A program made the position numbers and the translations under genes. From contig NZ_SIRR01000003.1 in NCBI RefSeq assembly GCF_011634895.1, positions 706,205-770,204 on the forward strand: a stretch of DNA of 64,000 nt, written 5' to 3'. The notes under the pieces were generated by a model. That model saw only the letters and a program-made list of their open reading frames with translations, did no database searches and was not told where the DNA came from. Below are positions 46,543-56,351 of this stretch, piece by piece. Source of the stretch: Rheinheimera pleomorphica. Its GTDB lineage: Bacteria > Pseudomonadota > Gammaproteobacteria > Enterobacterales > Alteromonadaceae. The number at the start of each line of letters is the position of its first letter. The stretch's first letter is position 1.

Positions 46543-49500
46543 GCCGGTTTGCGCCTTCTCGCCGGCACTGGCCTGCGGCGTATTACCGCGATGGCTTAAG
46601 TCGTCAGACGGCGCAGGCAAAGGCGCTGCAAGCCGGCTATTTTCAGCCGGATGAGCTGAATATCAATCAACTGATCAGCCTGCTGTCGGCCCTGGCCGCG
46701 CAGATCCGCTATGTGGGTGCTAGTGCCAACATGGGTGATAGTGCCAACATGGGGGATAGTGCCGACGCTGGCGATGCCGGCCCGCACAGCCAGGCCAACT
46801 GGCAGCCGTTGTTTGACAACAGTGAACTGGTGACGCTGGCGCAGATAGCTGCGGTGGACTGTTCGCTGTTGCAGCAAAACTGGCAGGGCTTAACACAGCA
46901 AGGGCAGCGCGCCCAGCGCAGTTTTGTGCAACAGCTGCTGCTGCAGCTCGACAACTGGTACCGGCAGCTATTGCAAGCCGGCTCTGCCCCGGCGGCTTTG
47001 CTGGCCGACCAACTCAGCACCAACTGGCAACAACATCTGGCAGCACTGCCAGCGTTACTGGCGGAAGCTGGCCCGACAACGGCGCACAGCTTATTTAAGC
47101 TGTCACAAACCAATGAGAAAACGGCTGCGGTATCGCTGGCGTCCTGTTGCAGTGCCGCGCTGCAGCTGCTGCGTTATCTGCAGCAGCAGTCGGCGCCGCG
47201 GCTGCAAGCGCTATGGCAGGACGGTGACACTGAGCCGGCGCTGGCGTTAGTGCTCAGTTTCTTAAAGCTGTATCAGCAGTCACAACAACGGCTGAACCGC
47301 GTTAGTCAGCGCCATCTGTGGTTTTACTATGATGACTGCCTGCAGATGCCGGCACTGGCACCGGCGCGGCAACAACTGTGGCTGAGCCTGTCGCTAAGCG
47401 CCCGGGCCCAGCCGGTGTTGCTGGAGGCAGACAGCCGCTTTAGCGCCGGTAATGACAGCAGCGGCACGCCGATACTGTTTCGCAACAGCCAGCCGCTGTG
47501 GCTCAGTAACGTTCAACTGCAGCAAATTTGCAGCGTCAGCTTACTGAGCAGCCAGCGTATTTCGCCCGAGCATGAGCTGGGCTTTGTCAGCCGCATGTAC
47601 AGCAGTGTGCATCAGGTCAGCCCGGATAAGCCACTGGCGCTTTTTACCGCTGACGATAGCTGCCCGCGTTTGCCAGGCTTTGCCATAGTATCGCCGGTGC
47701 TGTTACTGACCGAAGGCGAGCGCAGCATTACTGTACAACTGCAGCTGGCGCTGAAGCAGAGTCTGGCCGCGGAATTTGACAGCCTGCCTGACAGCTTGCT
47801 GCAATGCCAGCGGCTGCAGGATTTTTACCCATTGTTCGGCCAGTTGTTTAGCTATTATCTGTTTGGCCCTGAGCAGTGGTTAACCGCACAGTACAAAGCA
47901 CAATTGCTGGCTAAGGCCGCAGCGCTGTGTACATCGGCATCGGCCAGCCAGAGCCTGCAATGTATTACCCAATTGCTGCAGGACGATCGGATGACGCTGT
48001 TTTACCGTTACTGCAGTAATCTGTTTTTACTTAAGATCTCAACTGCCGACGGCTTTAGCACTATTGGCGAGTACCGTTTGCAGCCGCTGGCAACAGCGCA
48101 GCCCACCTTGCAGCTCAGTTGCCAGTTAAGCAGTAATTTTGCAGCTGTCACAGCCGATGACGAGGGCAGAGCGACACTACAAATTTTGCTGGATCCGGCG
48201 GCGAAACTCTGTGGTTACACGCTTTGTAGCCAGTTTGATCTGCTGTGCTGCAAGGTAGAGGTTGCCGTAACGGGCTTGCGGCAGTTAAATCTGACTAATC
48301 AGCTGGGACCGGTAGATAGCAGTAAACCGTTCTGGCCTTTCGGCCCGGTGCCGGCGCGCGGCAGCTATCTGTTGTTTAATCATGTCGAGTGGCAACACAA
48401 GCAATTGCAGCAACTGCAACTGCAGCTGAATTGGGCGCAGTTGCCTGATCACAGTACCGGCTTTGCCGGCTATTATGCCGGCTATGTCAGCGACGACCAG
48501 CAACCGCCGGCTAACCAGAGCTTTCTGGCGCAACTGGATGTGCTCGACGCTGGCCAGTGGCAGCCGTTAGCTGCACAAGCCGGTTCGGCAGCGGGCTGGC
48601 CGCTGTTTGCCTCAGCGCCAGACAGCGAGCGTTTACTCAGCCAGCAGCAATTAACCTTTAATGATGTGCGCGCTTTTCGCCTGGATACACCGCAGGCCGG
48701 GGCGGCTTATCACAGCTGTGCCAGCAGCGGTTTCTTCCGCTTACGGCTTAGCGCACCGGCGATGGCATTTGGCCACAGCCGTTATGCCGGCGCCTTAAGT
48801 GACACTATGCTGTATAACGCCCGGCATAAAAAGCCCAAACCGCTGCCACAGCCACCTTATGTGCCACAGCTCGCCAGCCTGAGCCTGAATTACTGCGCCA
48901 GTACGACTATTGATACCCGCCAGGATCCGGCGCCGGGTAAGCGCGATCTGCTGTTGCAGCTTTACCCTTTTGGTCAGCGCCAGAGCTACCCGTCTGCCCA
49001 GCGCAGTGCTGTGTCGTTAGTGCCGTATTTTGCCCATCAGGCCTATGTTTGCTTTGGTCTGACCGGCATAGCGCAGGGCGGCCGGCTAAGCCTGTTATTT
49101 GATATTGAAGCGGCACGCGGCAGCAGCGATACGGTAGCGCAGGATGCACTGCACTGGCAGTACCTGCATAACGACAGCTGGCAGAATTTACCGAAGCAGG
49201 CACTGGTGGCAGACAGCAGCTATGGCCTGACCTGCAGTGGTATGCTGGTACTGCAGTTACCCCAGCCACTGCAAACCAAGCATCAGTTAATGCCAACCGG
49301 TATGGCCTGGCTGCGGGCATGTTGCCCGGCGCATAGCCGCAGTTATGGCCGCTTGCGGCGGGTGCTGACTAATGCCGTGGCGGTAGAAGCGCTCGACGTT
49401 GCGCATCAGCTAACGGAGGCGCAGCTGGCCGCCACCGCTCAGCTGCAGTGGCAATGCCAGCAAAAAATAGTCGGCCTTGATGCTATCAACGCGGTCATTC

Positions 49501-50297
49501 CCTGGCAGGCCGCGCAAAACCCTGAATCGCCGGATGATCGGGTGCAGCGCATTGCCCAGCGTTTAAGCCATAAGCAGCGCGCCTGCACCGCGCACGACTT
49601 TGAACGCCTGGTGCTGCAGGCCTTTCCACAGCTTGGCAAAGTTAAATGTTTTGCCAACGCCAGTACCCAACCCGGCCAGGCTGGCGCCGGACGGCTGCTG
49701 CTGGTGGTGCTGGCGGCCAAACCTTGTTGTGCGCATGATCCCTGCAATAAGCATCTGGTCAGTGGTGAGCTGCTACGGCAGATTAAACACTATGTCAGGG
49801 CTCTGGCGTCGCCTTTTGCTCATGTTGAAGTGGCTAATCCGGGGTTTGAGCAGCTACAGGTGCGTTGTGCGGTAAAGCTTAACAACGCAGCGCGGCAGGG
49901 CGATGGTATCCAGTTATTGCAACGTGAGCTGGCCGATTACTTGTGCCCCTGGACAGCGGACAGCCCGCTGGCCCGTTTTGGCTGGGAGCTCAGGCCACAA
50001 CTGGTGCAATCCTTTATCCGGCAGCGGCCTTATGTGGAATTTGTCACCGACTTTTCGCTGCTGCATATCAGTGATTTGGGCAGCCGGCGCTATGGTATGC
50101 AGGACAGTGCCTGTTTTAGTGCCGCCGAGCAGCTGGTGCTGACGCCGGTAAAACCCTGGCATTTGCTGCAACCGGCCAGCAGCCATGCGCTCACCCTGCT
50201 TAGTCAACGCGAAACGGTGGTAGCCCAGCCGACCGGCATTGGCGAGCTGGAAATAGGCCAGACTTTTATCATTTCGCAGGAAGCAGGCGATGGCTAA
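46539..50297 (+). CDS. eCIS baseplate J-like protein (Afp11)
   Basis: A very large (1252 aa) baseplate wedge protein starting at a GTG within the gp25 stop. The C-terminal quarter has the baseplate-J signature: NPESPDDRVQRIAQRLSHK, ACTAHDFERLVLQAFPQLGKVKCF (read as TAHDFERLVLQAFPQLGKVK) and the LLLVVLA strand. The long middle is Gln/Leu-rich. Residues 62-79 contain three near-identical six-residue repeats (SANMGD, SANMGD, SADAGD). It overlaps the next gene by eight bases. It assembles the wedges around the spike. Confidence 0.9.
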   Translation: MSRFAPSRRHWPAAYYRDGLSRQTAQAKALQAGYFQPDELNINQLISLLSALAAQIRYVGASANMGDSANMGDSADAGDAGPHSQANWQPLFDNSELVTLAQIAAVDCSLLQQNWQGLTQQGQRAQRSFVQQLLLQLDNWYRQLLQAGSAPAALLADQLSTNWQQHLAALPALLAEAGPTTAHSLFKLSQTNEKTAAVSLASCCSAALQLLRYLQQQSAPRLQALWQDGDTEPALALVLSFLKLYQQSQQRLNRVSQRHLWFYYDDCLQMPALAPARQQLWLSLSLSARAQPVLLEADSRFSAGNDSSGTPILFRNSQPLWLSNVQLQQICSVSLLSSQRISPEHELGFVSRMYSSVHQVSPDKPLALFTADDSCPRLPGFAIVSPVLLLTEGERSITVQLQLALKQSLAAEFDSLPDSLLQCQRLQDFYPLFGQLFSYYLFGPEQWLTAQYKAQLLAKAAALCTSASASQSLQCITQLLQDDRMTLFYRYCSNLFLLKISTADGFSTIGEYRLQPLATAQPTLQLSCQLSSNFAAVTADDEGRATLQILLDPAAKLCGYTLCSQFDLLCCKVEVAVTGLRQLNLTNQLGPVDSSKPFWPFGPVPARGSYLLFNHVEWQHKQLQQLQLQLNWAQLPDHSTGFAGYYAGYVSDDQQPPANQSFLAQLDVLDAGQWQPLAAQAGSAAGWPLFASAPDSERLLSQQQLTFNDVRAFRLDTPQAGAAYHSCASSGFFRLRLSAPAMAFGHSRYAGALSDTMLYNARHKKPKPLPQPPYVPQLASLSLNYCASTTIDTRQDPAPGKRDLLLQLYPFGQRQSYPSAQRSAVSLVPYFAHQAYVCFGLTGIAQGGRLSLLFDIEAARGSSDTVAQDALHWQYLHNDSWQNLPKQALVADSSYGLTCSGMLVLQLPQPLQTKHQLMPTGMAWLRACCPAHSRSYGRLRRVLTNAVAVEALDVAHQLTEAQLAATAQLQWQCQQKIVGLDAINAVIPWQAAQNPESPDDRVQRIAQRLSHKQRACTAHDFERLVLQAFPQLGKVKCFANASTQPGQAGAGRLLLVVLAAKPCCAHDPCNKHLVSGELLRQIKHYVRALASPFAHVEVANPGFEQLQVRCAVKLNNAARQGDGIQLLQRELADYLCPWTADSPLARFGWELRPQLVQSFIRQRPYVEFVTDFSLLHISDLGSRRYGMQDSACFSAAEQLVLTPVKPWHLLQPASSHALTLLSQRETVVAQPTGIGELEIGQTFIISQEAGDG
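46722..46775 (+). repeat. 18-bp tandem repeat, three units, in the baseplate-J gene
   Basis: Three in-frame 18-base units (46722-46739, 46740-46757, 46758-46775) encoding SANMGD, SANMGD and SADAGD. The first two differ by one base; the third has diverged. Unit length is a multiple of three, so copy changes would keep the frame. Confidence 0.85.
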
Positions 50298-51123
50298 ACG
50301 TAACCGTGATACGCTGAAAAATTTCTTTCGTGACGGCGCTATGCCTTCGGCGCGTGAGTTTGCTGATCTGATTGACTCATCATTAAATACCCTGGAGGAC
50401 GGTTTTGATAAATCGGCCAGTAATGGCTTTGAAATCACGGTGCTGGGTAAACATACCGAGCTGTTAAGTTTCTTCCGAGACAACCTGAGCGAACAGCCAC
50501 TGTGGCAGCTGCGCTTTGATCAGCACAGTAATGCACTGCAGTTTAAACCGCTTAGCGGCGCAGCCACCCTGACCATTACGCCACAGCAGCGGGTGGGTAT
50601 TGCCACCGCCAAGCCGCAAAGTACGCTGGATGTCGCCGGTGTGCTGACGCTGCAGGGGCAGCGGGGGTACCAGCCAAATGGCAAAGCGCAAATTCCTGCC
50701 GATGGCCAGTGGCATGATATCAGCGGCCCGCTGCAGGGCTGTCAGGCGTTCGATGTGATGGCCGGTACCGGCAACCAGGGCAGCGGCAATTATGCGCTAC
50801 TTAGAGCCACCGCCCTGAACACCTTTAACCCGCGCGGCTGGTGGTTTAATTTTCTCAATCTGAAAAAACGCATCCGGGTGCAGCAGGCGTACTATTTAAA
50901 CCGGCGTAGCAAATTGCAGTTGCGCTGGCAGGGGCTGGCCGATGACAGCTACTGCCTGCAACTGCGCTCGCGCACCGATTTAGGCAGCGATATCCGCATC
51001 AGCTACTTTTTAACCCGGCTCTGGTTTGATGAACATATGAGCCAGTGCTGGCAGGCGGTGGATCTCAGCGCTGGCGGCGCAACAGACGGCGCTGGCAGCG
51101 AAGGTGGCGACAATGAGCGCTGA
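50290..51123 (+). CDS. eCIS-associated fibre/adhesin-like protein, 277 aa
   Basis: Starts MAKRNRDTLKNFFRDGAMPS, then FADLIDSSLNTLEDGF, a conserved opening I associate with accessory eCIS proteins that resemble tail-fibre or trimeric baseplate parts. The middle has a fibre-like stretch (GVGIATAKPQSTLDVAGVL-type, where short sequences such as VGIATAKPQSTLDVAG are common in phage tail-fibre heads), and the C-terminal part is beta-rich with several Trp. It overlaps both neighbours. A receptor-binding or fibre-anchor role is possible; there is no other obvious fibre gene here. Confidence 0.55.
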   Translation: MAKRNRDTLKNFFRDGAMPSAREFADLIDSSLNTLEDGFDKSASNGFEITVLGKHTELLSFFRDNLSEQPLWQLRFDQHSNALQFKPLSGAATLTITPQQRVGIATAKPQSTLDVAGVLTLQGQRGYQPNGKAQIPADGQWHDISGPLQGCQAFDVMAGTGNQGSGNYALLRATALNTFNPRGWWFNFLNLKKRIRVQQAYYLNRRSKLQLRWQGLADDSYCLQLRSRTDLGSDIRISYFLTRLWFDEHMSQCWQAVDLSAGGATDGAGSEGGDNER

Positions 51124-53500
51124 CAGCACCGGGCCGGCGCTGGCGCGGCGGCAAAGCGGACAGCCCGACCGCTTTAATCAGTTAAAACAACAGGCGCTGG
51201 CCGACATAGTGCAGCTGGCCGCTAAGCGCTGGACCGATTATAACCTGCATGATCCCGGCATTACGCTGTTAGAGCAGCTGTGTTTTAGCTTAACTGAGCT
51301 GGAGTACCGCTGTGATTTTAACATTGAGGATTTATTAACCTCGGCGCACGGCGAAATTGATTATCAGGCCTTAGGCCTGGTGGCGCCGCAGCATATTCTC
51401 AGCTGCCGGCCGACCACCGCAGAGGATTATCGCCGCTACCTGCTCGATTGCCTGCCCCAGCTGGCGGATATTCATTTATTAACCGATAAGCTGACCGGGC
51501 TGTACCGGGCGGTGGCCGTCGCGGCCGACAGCAGCCAGACGTCAGAGCAGCTTAAGGCCGCTATCCGCCGCTGTTACAGTGCCCGGCGTAATCTGGGCGA
51601 GCAGCTGGGCGAGATTGAACTGCTACAGCCATTGGCGTGCCAGCCCGAAGCAAAGCTGCAGATCCACGCCGCGGCTGATCCGGTCGAGGTTGTCGCCGAG
51701 CTGTACTACCGCTGCCGTCAGCTATTGCAGCAAAGCAGCGAGCGGCAAAGTTATGCTGAGCTGTTAGCGCAGGGGCTAAGTTACGCGCAGTTATTTACCG
51801 GCCCGCTGACACCGGGCGGTGTATTAGCGCACTGTGCGCAGCAAAACAGTGTGCAGCTGGAGGCGTTTTTTCAACCGCTACAACATATTGACGGGGTTGA
51901 GCAGCTGCTGCAATTTGCGCTGCGCTGCGATAATCAGCTGTATTACGACAGCCTGCCATTACAGCAGGGGTTGGCACTGTATTGCCTGGCGCTGCCAGAG
52001 TCTGGCAGCAGTAACGCCATAAGCCTGTATCTGGGCGATAAACGGGTCAGTGTCGGGCAAGAAGCCGTGGTGCAGCGCTACCAGCAAAAGATCTTTCATC
52101 AGTACAGCCGCTGGCAGCTGGAGCCCGACCGGCTGTGTCCGCTACCACAGGGGCGTTACCGGCCGCTGGCGCACTATCACACTTTACAGCAGCTGTTACC
52201 GGTTAACTATGGGTTGCAGCAAAATCCGGCCCAGTTGCTCAGTGCGCAGTGGCAGCTAAAAGGCTATTTGTTACTGTTTGAACAACTGCTGGCCAATTTT
52301 CTGGCCCAGTTACAGCAGTTACCGGCGCTGTATTCGCCAGATAATCTTAACCAGAGTTATTACTTTCAACTACTTAACGACAGCCAGCTCAGCGGCGTCA
52401 ACCGGCTTTATGCTGAAGATATGGCCACACAGCTAACGGCGGTTTATCAGCAGTTTGACAATGTGCTGGCGCGTAAACACCGGCTGTTGGACTATCTGTT
52501 AGCACTTTATGGTGAAAGCCTGAACCAGCACAGCCTGCAGCATTATGACTATTATCACAGTGCGCACAGCGGCGCAGTGCGGCGGCTACAGCAAAAAGTA
52601 CGCTACCTGAAGAAAATAGTGGTGATGACACGCGACAGGGTGGCGGCACCGGATCATTATGCGTCGCTGTGGCGCGATGCCATCGGCGGCTTTGTGCAAA
52701 AGCAGGCGCTGCTGCTGGATTTAGGCCAGACCGCACAGTCGCTGACCACTGCTGTGTTGCGCTATAAACTGCGGCTTAGCAGTAAGCGACAGTTGCAAAG
52801 CCTGTACCTGGACGAAACCCGCGCCGATGGCCTGCTGCAGCCGGTACCGGCCATTCGTTTACCTTTTGCGCCAGACAGCCGCCGTGCACGGCGCCGGCTG
52901 GCCGCTGCGGTCTGTTTGCAGGGCGACACCGTGCCGCAACAAGTGTTGCAAAGCGGTATTAACCTCAGTCATTACCGCATCAGCCAACAGGGGCAGGATT
53001 ATCAGTTATTGCTTAAGGTCGCGCACAGTCAGCACGATGAGTGGTGGCTGTGTGGCAGTTTTCGCCAATACCGCGGTGCCGTTATTCTGGCCAATTGTTT
53101 AAGCCGGTTTTTATGCCAGCTCAGTTATCAGTCCGAGGGGCTGCATGTGATTGAGCATCTGCTGTTGCTGGCGGCAAAAAGCCAGGCCAGGGTGCCGGCG
53201 TCATTTTATAACGGCCAACTAACAGTACTGTGCCCAAACTGGACAGCCCGTTTTGCCGATCCTGGCTTTCAGCGGTTGGTAGCAGAAAGCGTGCAGCTAA
53301 ATTGTCCGGCGCATTTAGATTGTCAGGTGCTGTTTATCAGCTTTGAGCGCATGCACCGCTTTGAGAGGCTGTTTAAGTACTGGCGCAGTGCGGTAAAAGC
53401 CGGACAGCCACTGCAAGACAGTGCCACTGCGCTGGTGCAGTACCTGTATGCGCTGCGCAAAGCGGCCGGGTTGGAGGGCGGCGATGCATCGGCTGACTGA
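51113..53500 (+). CDS. eCIS baseplate component (Afp12-like), 795 aa
   Basis: A large protein starting at ATG 51113, inside the previous gene. The N-terminal segment WTDYNLHDPGITLLEQLCFSLTELEYR (read as DYNLHDPGITLLEQLCFSL) is characteristic of the baseplate proteins that follow Afp11 in eCIS clusters. The rest is Gln/Leu-rich and ends with a segment (CPNWTARFADPGFQRLVAES) seen in the same group. It overlaps the tape-measure gene by 17 bases. Probably forms, with the baseplate-J protein, the heteromeric wedge. Confidence 0.8.
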   Translation: MSADSTGPALARRQSGQPDRFNQLKQQALADIVQLAAKRWTDYNLHDPGITLLEQLCFSLTELEYRCDFNIEDLLTSAHGEIDYQALGLVAPQHILSCRPTTAEDYRRYLLDCLPQLADIHLLTDKLTGLYRAVAVAADSSQTSEQLKAAIRRCYSARRNLGEQLGEIELLQPLACQPEAKLQIHAAADPVEVVAELYYRCRQLLQQSSERQSYAELLAQGLSYAQLFTGPLTPGGVLAHCAQQNSVQLEAFFQPLQHIDGVEQLLQFALRCDNQLYYDSLPLQQGLALYCLALPESGSSNAISLYLGDKRVSVGQEAVVQRYQQKIFHQYSRWQLEPDRLCPLPQGRYRPLAHYHTLQQLLPVNYGLQQNPAQLLSAQWQLKGYLLLFEQLLANFLAQLQQLPALYSPDNLNQSYYFQLLNDSQLSGVNRLYAEDMATQLTAVYQQFDNVLARKHRLLDYLLALYGESLNQHSLQHYDYYHSAHSGAVRRLQQKVRYLKKIVVMTRDRVAAPDHYASLWRDAIGGFVQKQALLLDLGQTAQSLTTAVLRYKLRLSSKRQLQSLYLDETRADGLLQPVPAIRLPFAPDSRRARRRLAAAVCLQGDTVPQQVLQSGINLSHYRISQQGQDYQLLLKVAHSQHDEWWLCGSFRQYRGAVILANCLSRFLCQLSYQSEGLHVIEHLLLLAAKSQARVPASFYNGQLTVLCPNWTARFADPGFQRLVAESVQLNCPAHLDCQVLFISFERMHRFERLFKYWRSAVKAGQPLQDSATALVQYLYALRKAAGLEGGDASAD

Positions 53501-56351
53501 AATTGAACTGGATTTTAACTGCAGCAGCCTTAACCGGGCGCAGTGGTTTAATGCCAGCGCCGAGCACTTGTTACAGCATGAGCTGCTGCCGGTGGCGCAG
53601 CAGGTATTGGACGAGTTTGATCTGCCACAGCAGGTACAGCTGGCCGAGATCAGTCTGCAATTGCCGCCGCTGTGTCTGCCAGCCGATCGCTACCTGCTGC
53701 AGCAGAGTTTCCGCCAGGCGCTGCGCACCCAGCTGTGGCTACCGCTACCCGGTGCAACAGACAGCCAGCACTCAGATGCTTTAAGCGCGGCGATGCGCAG
53801 CGAGCTTATCCGCGCGTTTACTGCCGCCGACAGTCAGGCCTTGCTGGCGCAGTGGCCGCTGTACCTGAAGTATGCCGCTGAACTAGTGGCCATCTTACGT
53901 CAGCTGGCGGCGCAGGGGGATATCTGTAGCCAGCTGGCGTTTGGTCTAAGCAGCCAGATGCTGGCACAACTGGTGCAATTGCTGGCACCTGGCGAGCAGC
54001 GTTTTATCCTGCAACTGATGGCGCAGCCTCAGCTATTTACCGCCGCGGCGCCTATTTCGCCACAGCTGCGGCACAGTGAGCGCCTGTTAGCGGCGCCGGC
54101 ACTGCGCCAGCGCCAGCGGCATTTGTGGCAGTTAAGCCTCAGTTATCTGCTGGTTGACCGTGGCAGCCGCTTTAACCGGCAAAGTTATCTGCATTATTTG
54201 CTACAACGCATGGCGGCACACGACAATATCTCCTTGCAGCAGTTAGTACAGCATATGCTGCAAACCCTGGCCGACAGCCAGCGTTATTTTGCCGCGCAAA
54301 GCCCGTTATTATTGCAGCTAACAGCGTTATTACTCCCTCTGCTGCCGAGTAACCAATCAGAGCTGCGACAGCGCCGTTTGCCACAACACCAGGCACCACA
54401 ACACCAAGCGGCACAGCACAGGGGGCCTGCGCCGGCTTATGTCAGTCAGCGCTTAGATTTGCCGTTGGCACTATTACCGTCGGTAACACGCCAGCGAGCA
54501 TCGACAGCGGTTACCGTCTGGCAACAGTTGCTGGCGCTGCTGCGCCAACAGCGGCTGACCGTGGCACAGCAGCGTCAGCTGAATGTGCAGTTGCAACGGC
54601 TGCTGCAGCAAAACTCCAGTCTGTGGCTGGACAGCATGCGGCTGCAGCTGCAGCGTGACGGCATATTACCGGTGCTGGTGGATTACACCCAGCCGCAATT
54701 GCTGCAGCGTTTGTTTCAGCAGTTGCAGGCGGCCAGTGTCGCGGCGATGACGCCTTATATCGGCCTGCTGCAGCACGCCTTGTCTGCCATCAGTTTGCCG
54801 TTACCGCTATTGCACCGGGCCTGCTGGCAGCCGTTACTGCAGGCAGCGTTGCAGCGCCAGCCACTGACACTGGAGATTTTACTTGAGCAGCTGCATTTGT
54901 GGTTAAGGGCAAAAACCGGGGCTTTAGCGGCACGGCGCATTTTGCAGCAACTGGCTGCGCAGTTGCAGGGGGACAGCACGAGCGCTGCGTCTGCACCGGC
55001 GCTACAGCAGGGGCAGGCCGGTCAGCTGGCGCGGTTATGGCAGCACATACACTGGCAACTGGCGGTCAGCTCGCCCTGGACCAGCCCGATACAACCGTTG
55101 CCGCTACAGCAACGGCCGCTGGCGCTTAAACAAGCTCCGCTGGCGCTTGGCCACACACTGCAGCTGCACAAGGTGCCGCAGCTGGCCACAGCGCCGCTGG
55201 CTGTACAAATGCTAACTCTACTGCTGGCTGCACTGCCGGCACAGGCGCACAGCCGGGCGCAGGTGATTTGTCAGCAGTTGTGTGTACGCTACAACTTGCC
55301 AGTGCCCGAAGCTGCTTTAGCATCAATAGCGAAAAACGATGCGACGCTCACGCTGTGGACTGAAAGCGTGCCAACTGCAGCAGAGCCACGGGGCGCGGTT
55401 ACTGGCTCAGCAAATGCTGAACCGGTAACAGCTGGCAACGCTGGCGCCAGCTTGCTGGCCGGCGCGTTATTGCAGCAACTGGCACAGGCGCTGGCGCCGG
55501 ATAGCCGCAGCGCATTTTACCGCATGCTGCAACGCCAACTGGCAAAGCAGCCGGCGCTGTTAGCCCGCCTGGTGCTGCTGCGTCAACTGCGCCAGTTATT
55601 GCAGTTGGCCGGCGTCAACGCAGCAGCAGGGCAGGCCGCTGTGCCTGGCCACAATTCAGCTGCAGTAGCACAAGCCACAACCTTTACGGCTAAGGCAGTG
55701 CAGCCCGCTGCTACTGTGGTGATGGCAGAGACAAAGGCGGCACAACAGGCAAACCCGCTGCGGGCCCGCCCGGCGGCAGGACAGCCTGAACAGGCACAGG
55801 CGGGGCAGCAGGACACAGATAGCGCACTAAGCTGGCAACCGGTGATTAACGCTGGGCTGGTGCTGACGGCGCCTTATTTACCGCTATTGTGGCAGCGACT
55901 TGGCTATCTGCAGGGGCCGCGCTTTGCCAGCGTGCAACAGGCCTGGCAGGCTTGTGCGCTGCTGCACTATATGGCCAGCGGCGACACAGGGGCTGCGCCG
56001 CATGATTATTGGCAGCAGTGGCGCCTGGCGATGCTGCTAAACGGCTGTGAGCCACCCTGTCCAGCCGGGATGGATCTGCAAGTAACCGATAGCGCTTGTG
56101 AACTGGCCGACAGTTTACTGACCGGTATTATTGCGCAGTGGCCCAAGCTGGCGAACAGCTCGGTCAGTACGCTACGCGAGTGCTTTTTACAGCGCAGTGG
56201 CAGCCTGTGTCAGCTTGGTAATGGCTCCGGCTGGCAGCTACAGCTGCAAAGCGGGCCCTATGATATGTTACTGGATGGCTTGCCCTGGTCGTTTTCACTG
56301 ATCCGCTATCACTGGATGCAAGGAGAGCTATATGTTCACTGGCGCGGCTAA
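53484..56351 (+). CDS. eCIS tape measure protein (CIS_TMP, Afp14-like)
   Basis: About 955 residues from ATG 53484. It starts HRLTEIELDFNCSSLNRAQ, and the C-terminal ~200 residues carry the CIS_TMP pattern: an N-A-G-L-V-L motif before Y-L-P-L-L-W, ALLHYMASGD, then TLRECFLQRSGSLCQL and DMLLDGLPWSFSLIRYHWM. The middle is very Gln/Leu/Ala-rich, as expected of a length-setting helical protein. The length of this protein should set particle length. A short degenerate repeat (QHQAPQHQAAQH, near residue 300) lies in a linker. Overlaps the ATPase gene by 20 bases. Confidence 0.85.
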   Translation: MHRLTEIELDFNCSSLNRAQWFNASAEHLLQHELLPVAQQVLDEFDLPQQVQLAEISLQLPPLCLPADRYLLQQSFRQALRTQLWLPLPGATDSQHSDALSAAMRSELIRAFTAADSQALLAQWPLYLKYAAELVAILRQLAAQGDICSQLAFGLSSQMLAQLVQLLAPGEQRFILQLMAQPQLFTAAAPISPQLRHSERLLAAPALRQRQRHLWQLSLSYLLVDRGSRFNRQSYLHYLLQRMAAHDNISLQQLVQHMLQTLADSQRYFAAQSPLLLQLTALLLPLLPSNQSELRQRRLPQHQAPQHQAAQHRGPAPAYVSQRLDLPLALLPSVTRQRASTAVTVWQQLLALLRQQRLTVAQQRQLNVQLQRLLQQNSSLWLDSMRLQLQRDGILPVLVDYTQPQLLQRLFQQLQAASVAAMTPYIGLLQHALSAISLPLPLLHRACWQPLLQAALQRQPLTLEILLEQLHLWLRAKTGALAARRILQQLAAQLQGDSTSAASAPALQQGQAGQLARLWQHIHWQLAVSSPWTSPIQPLPLQQRPLALKQAPLALGHTLQLHKVPQLATAPLAVQMLTLLLAALPAQAHSRAQVICQQLCVRYNLPVPEAALASIAKNDATLTLWTESVPTAAEPRGAVTGSANAEPVTAGNAGASLLAGALLQQLAQALAPDSRSAFYRMLQRQLAKQPALLARLVLLRQLRQLLQLAGVNAAAGQAAVPGHNSAAVAQATTFTAKAVQPAATVVMAETKAAQQANPLRARPAAGQPEQAQAGQQDTDSALSWQPVINAGLVLTAPYLPLLWQRLGYLQGPRFASVQQAWQACALLHYMASGDTGAAPHDYWQQWRLAMLLNGCEPPCPAGMDLQVTDSACELADSLLTGIIAQWPKLANSSVSTLRECFLQRSGSLCQLGNGSGWQLQLQSGPYDMLLDGLPWSFSLIRYHWMQGELYVHWRG

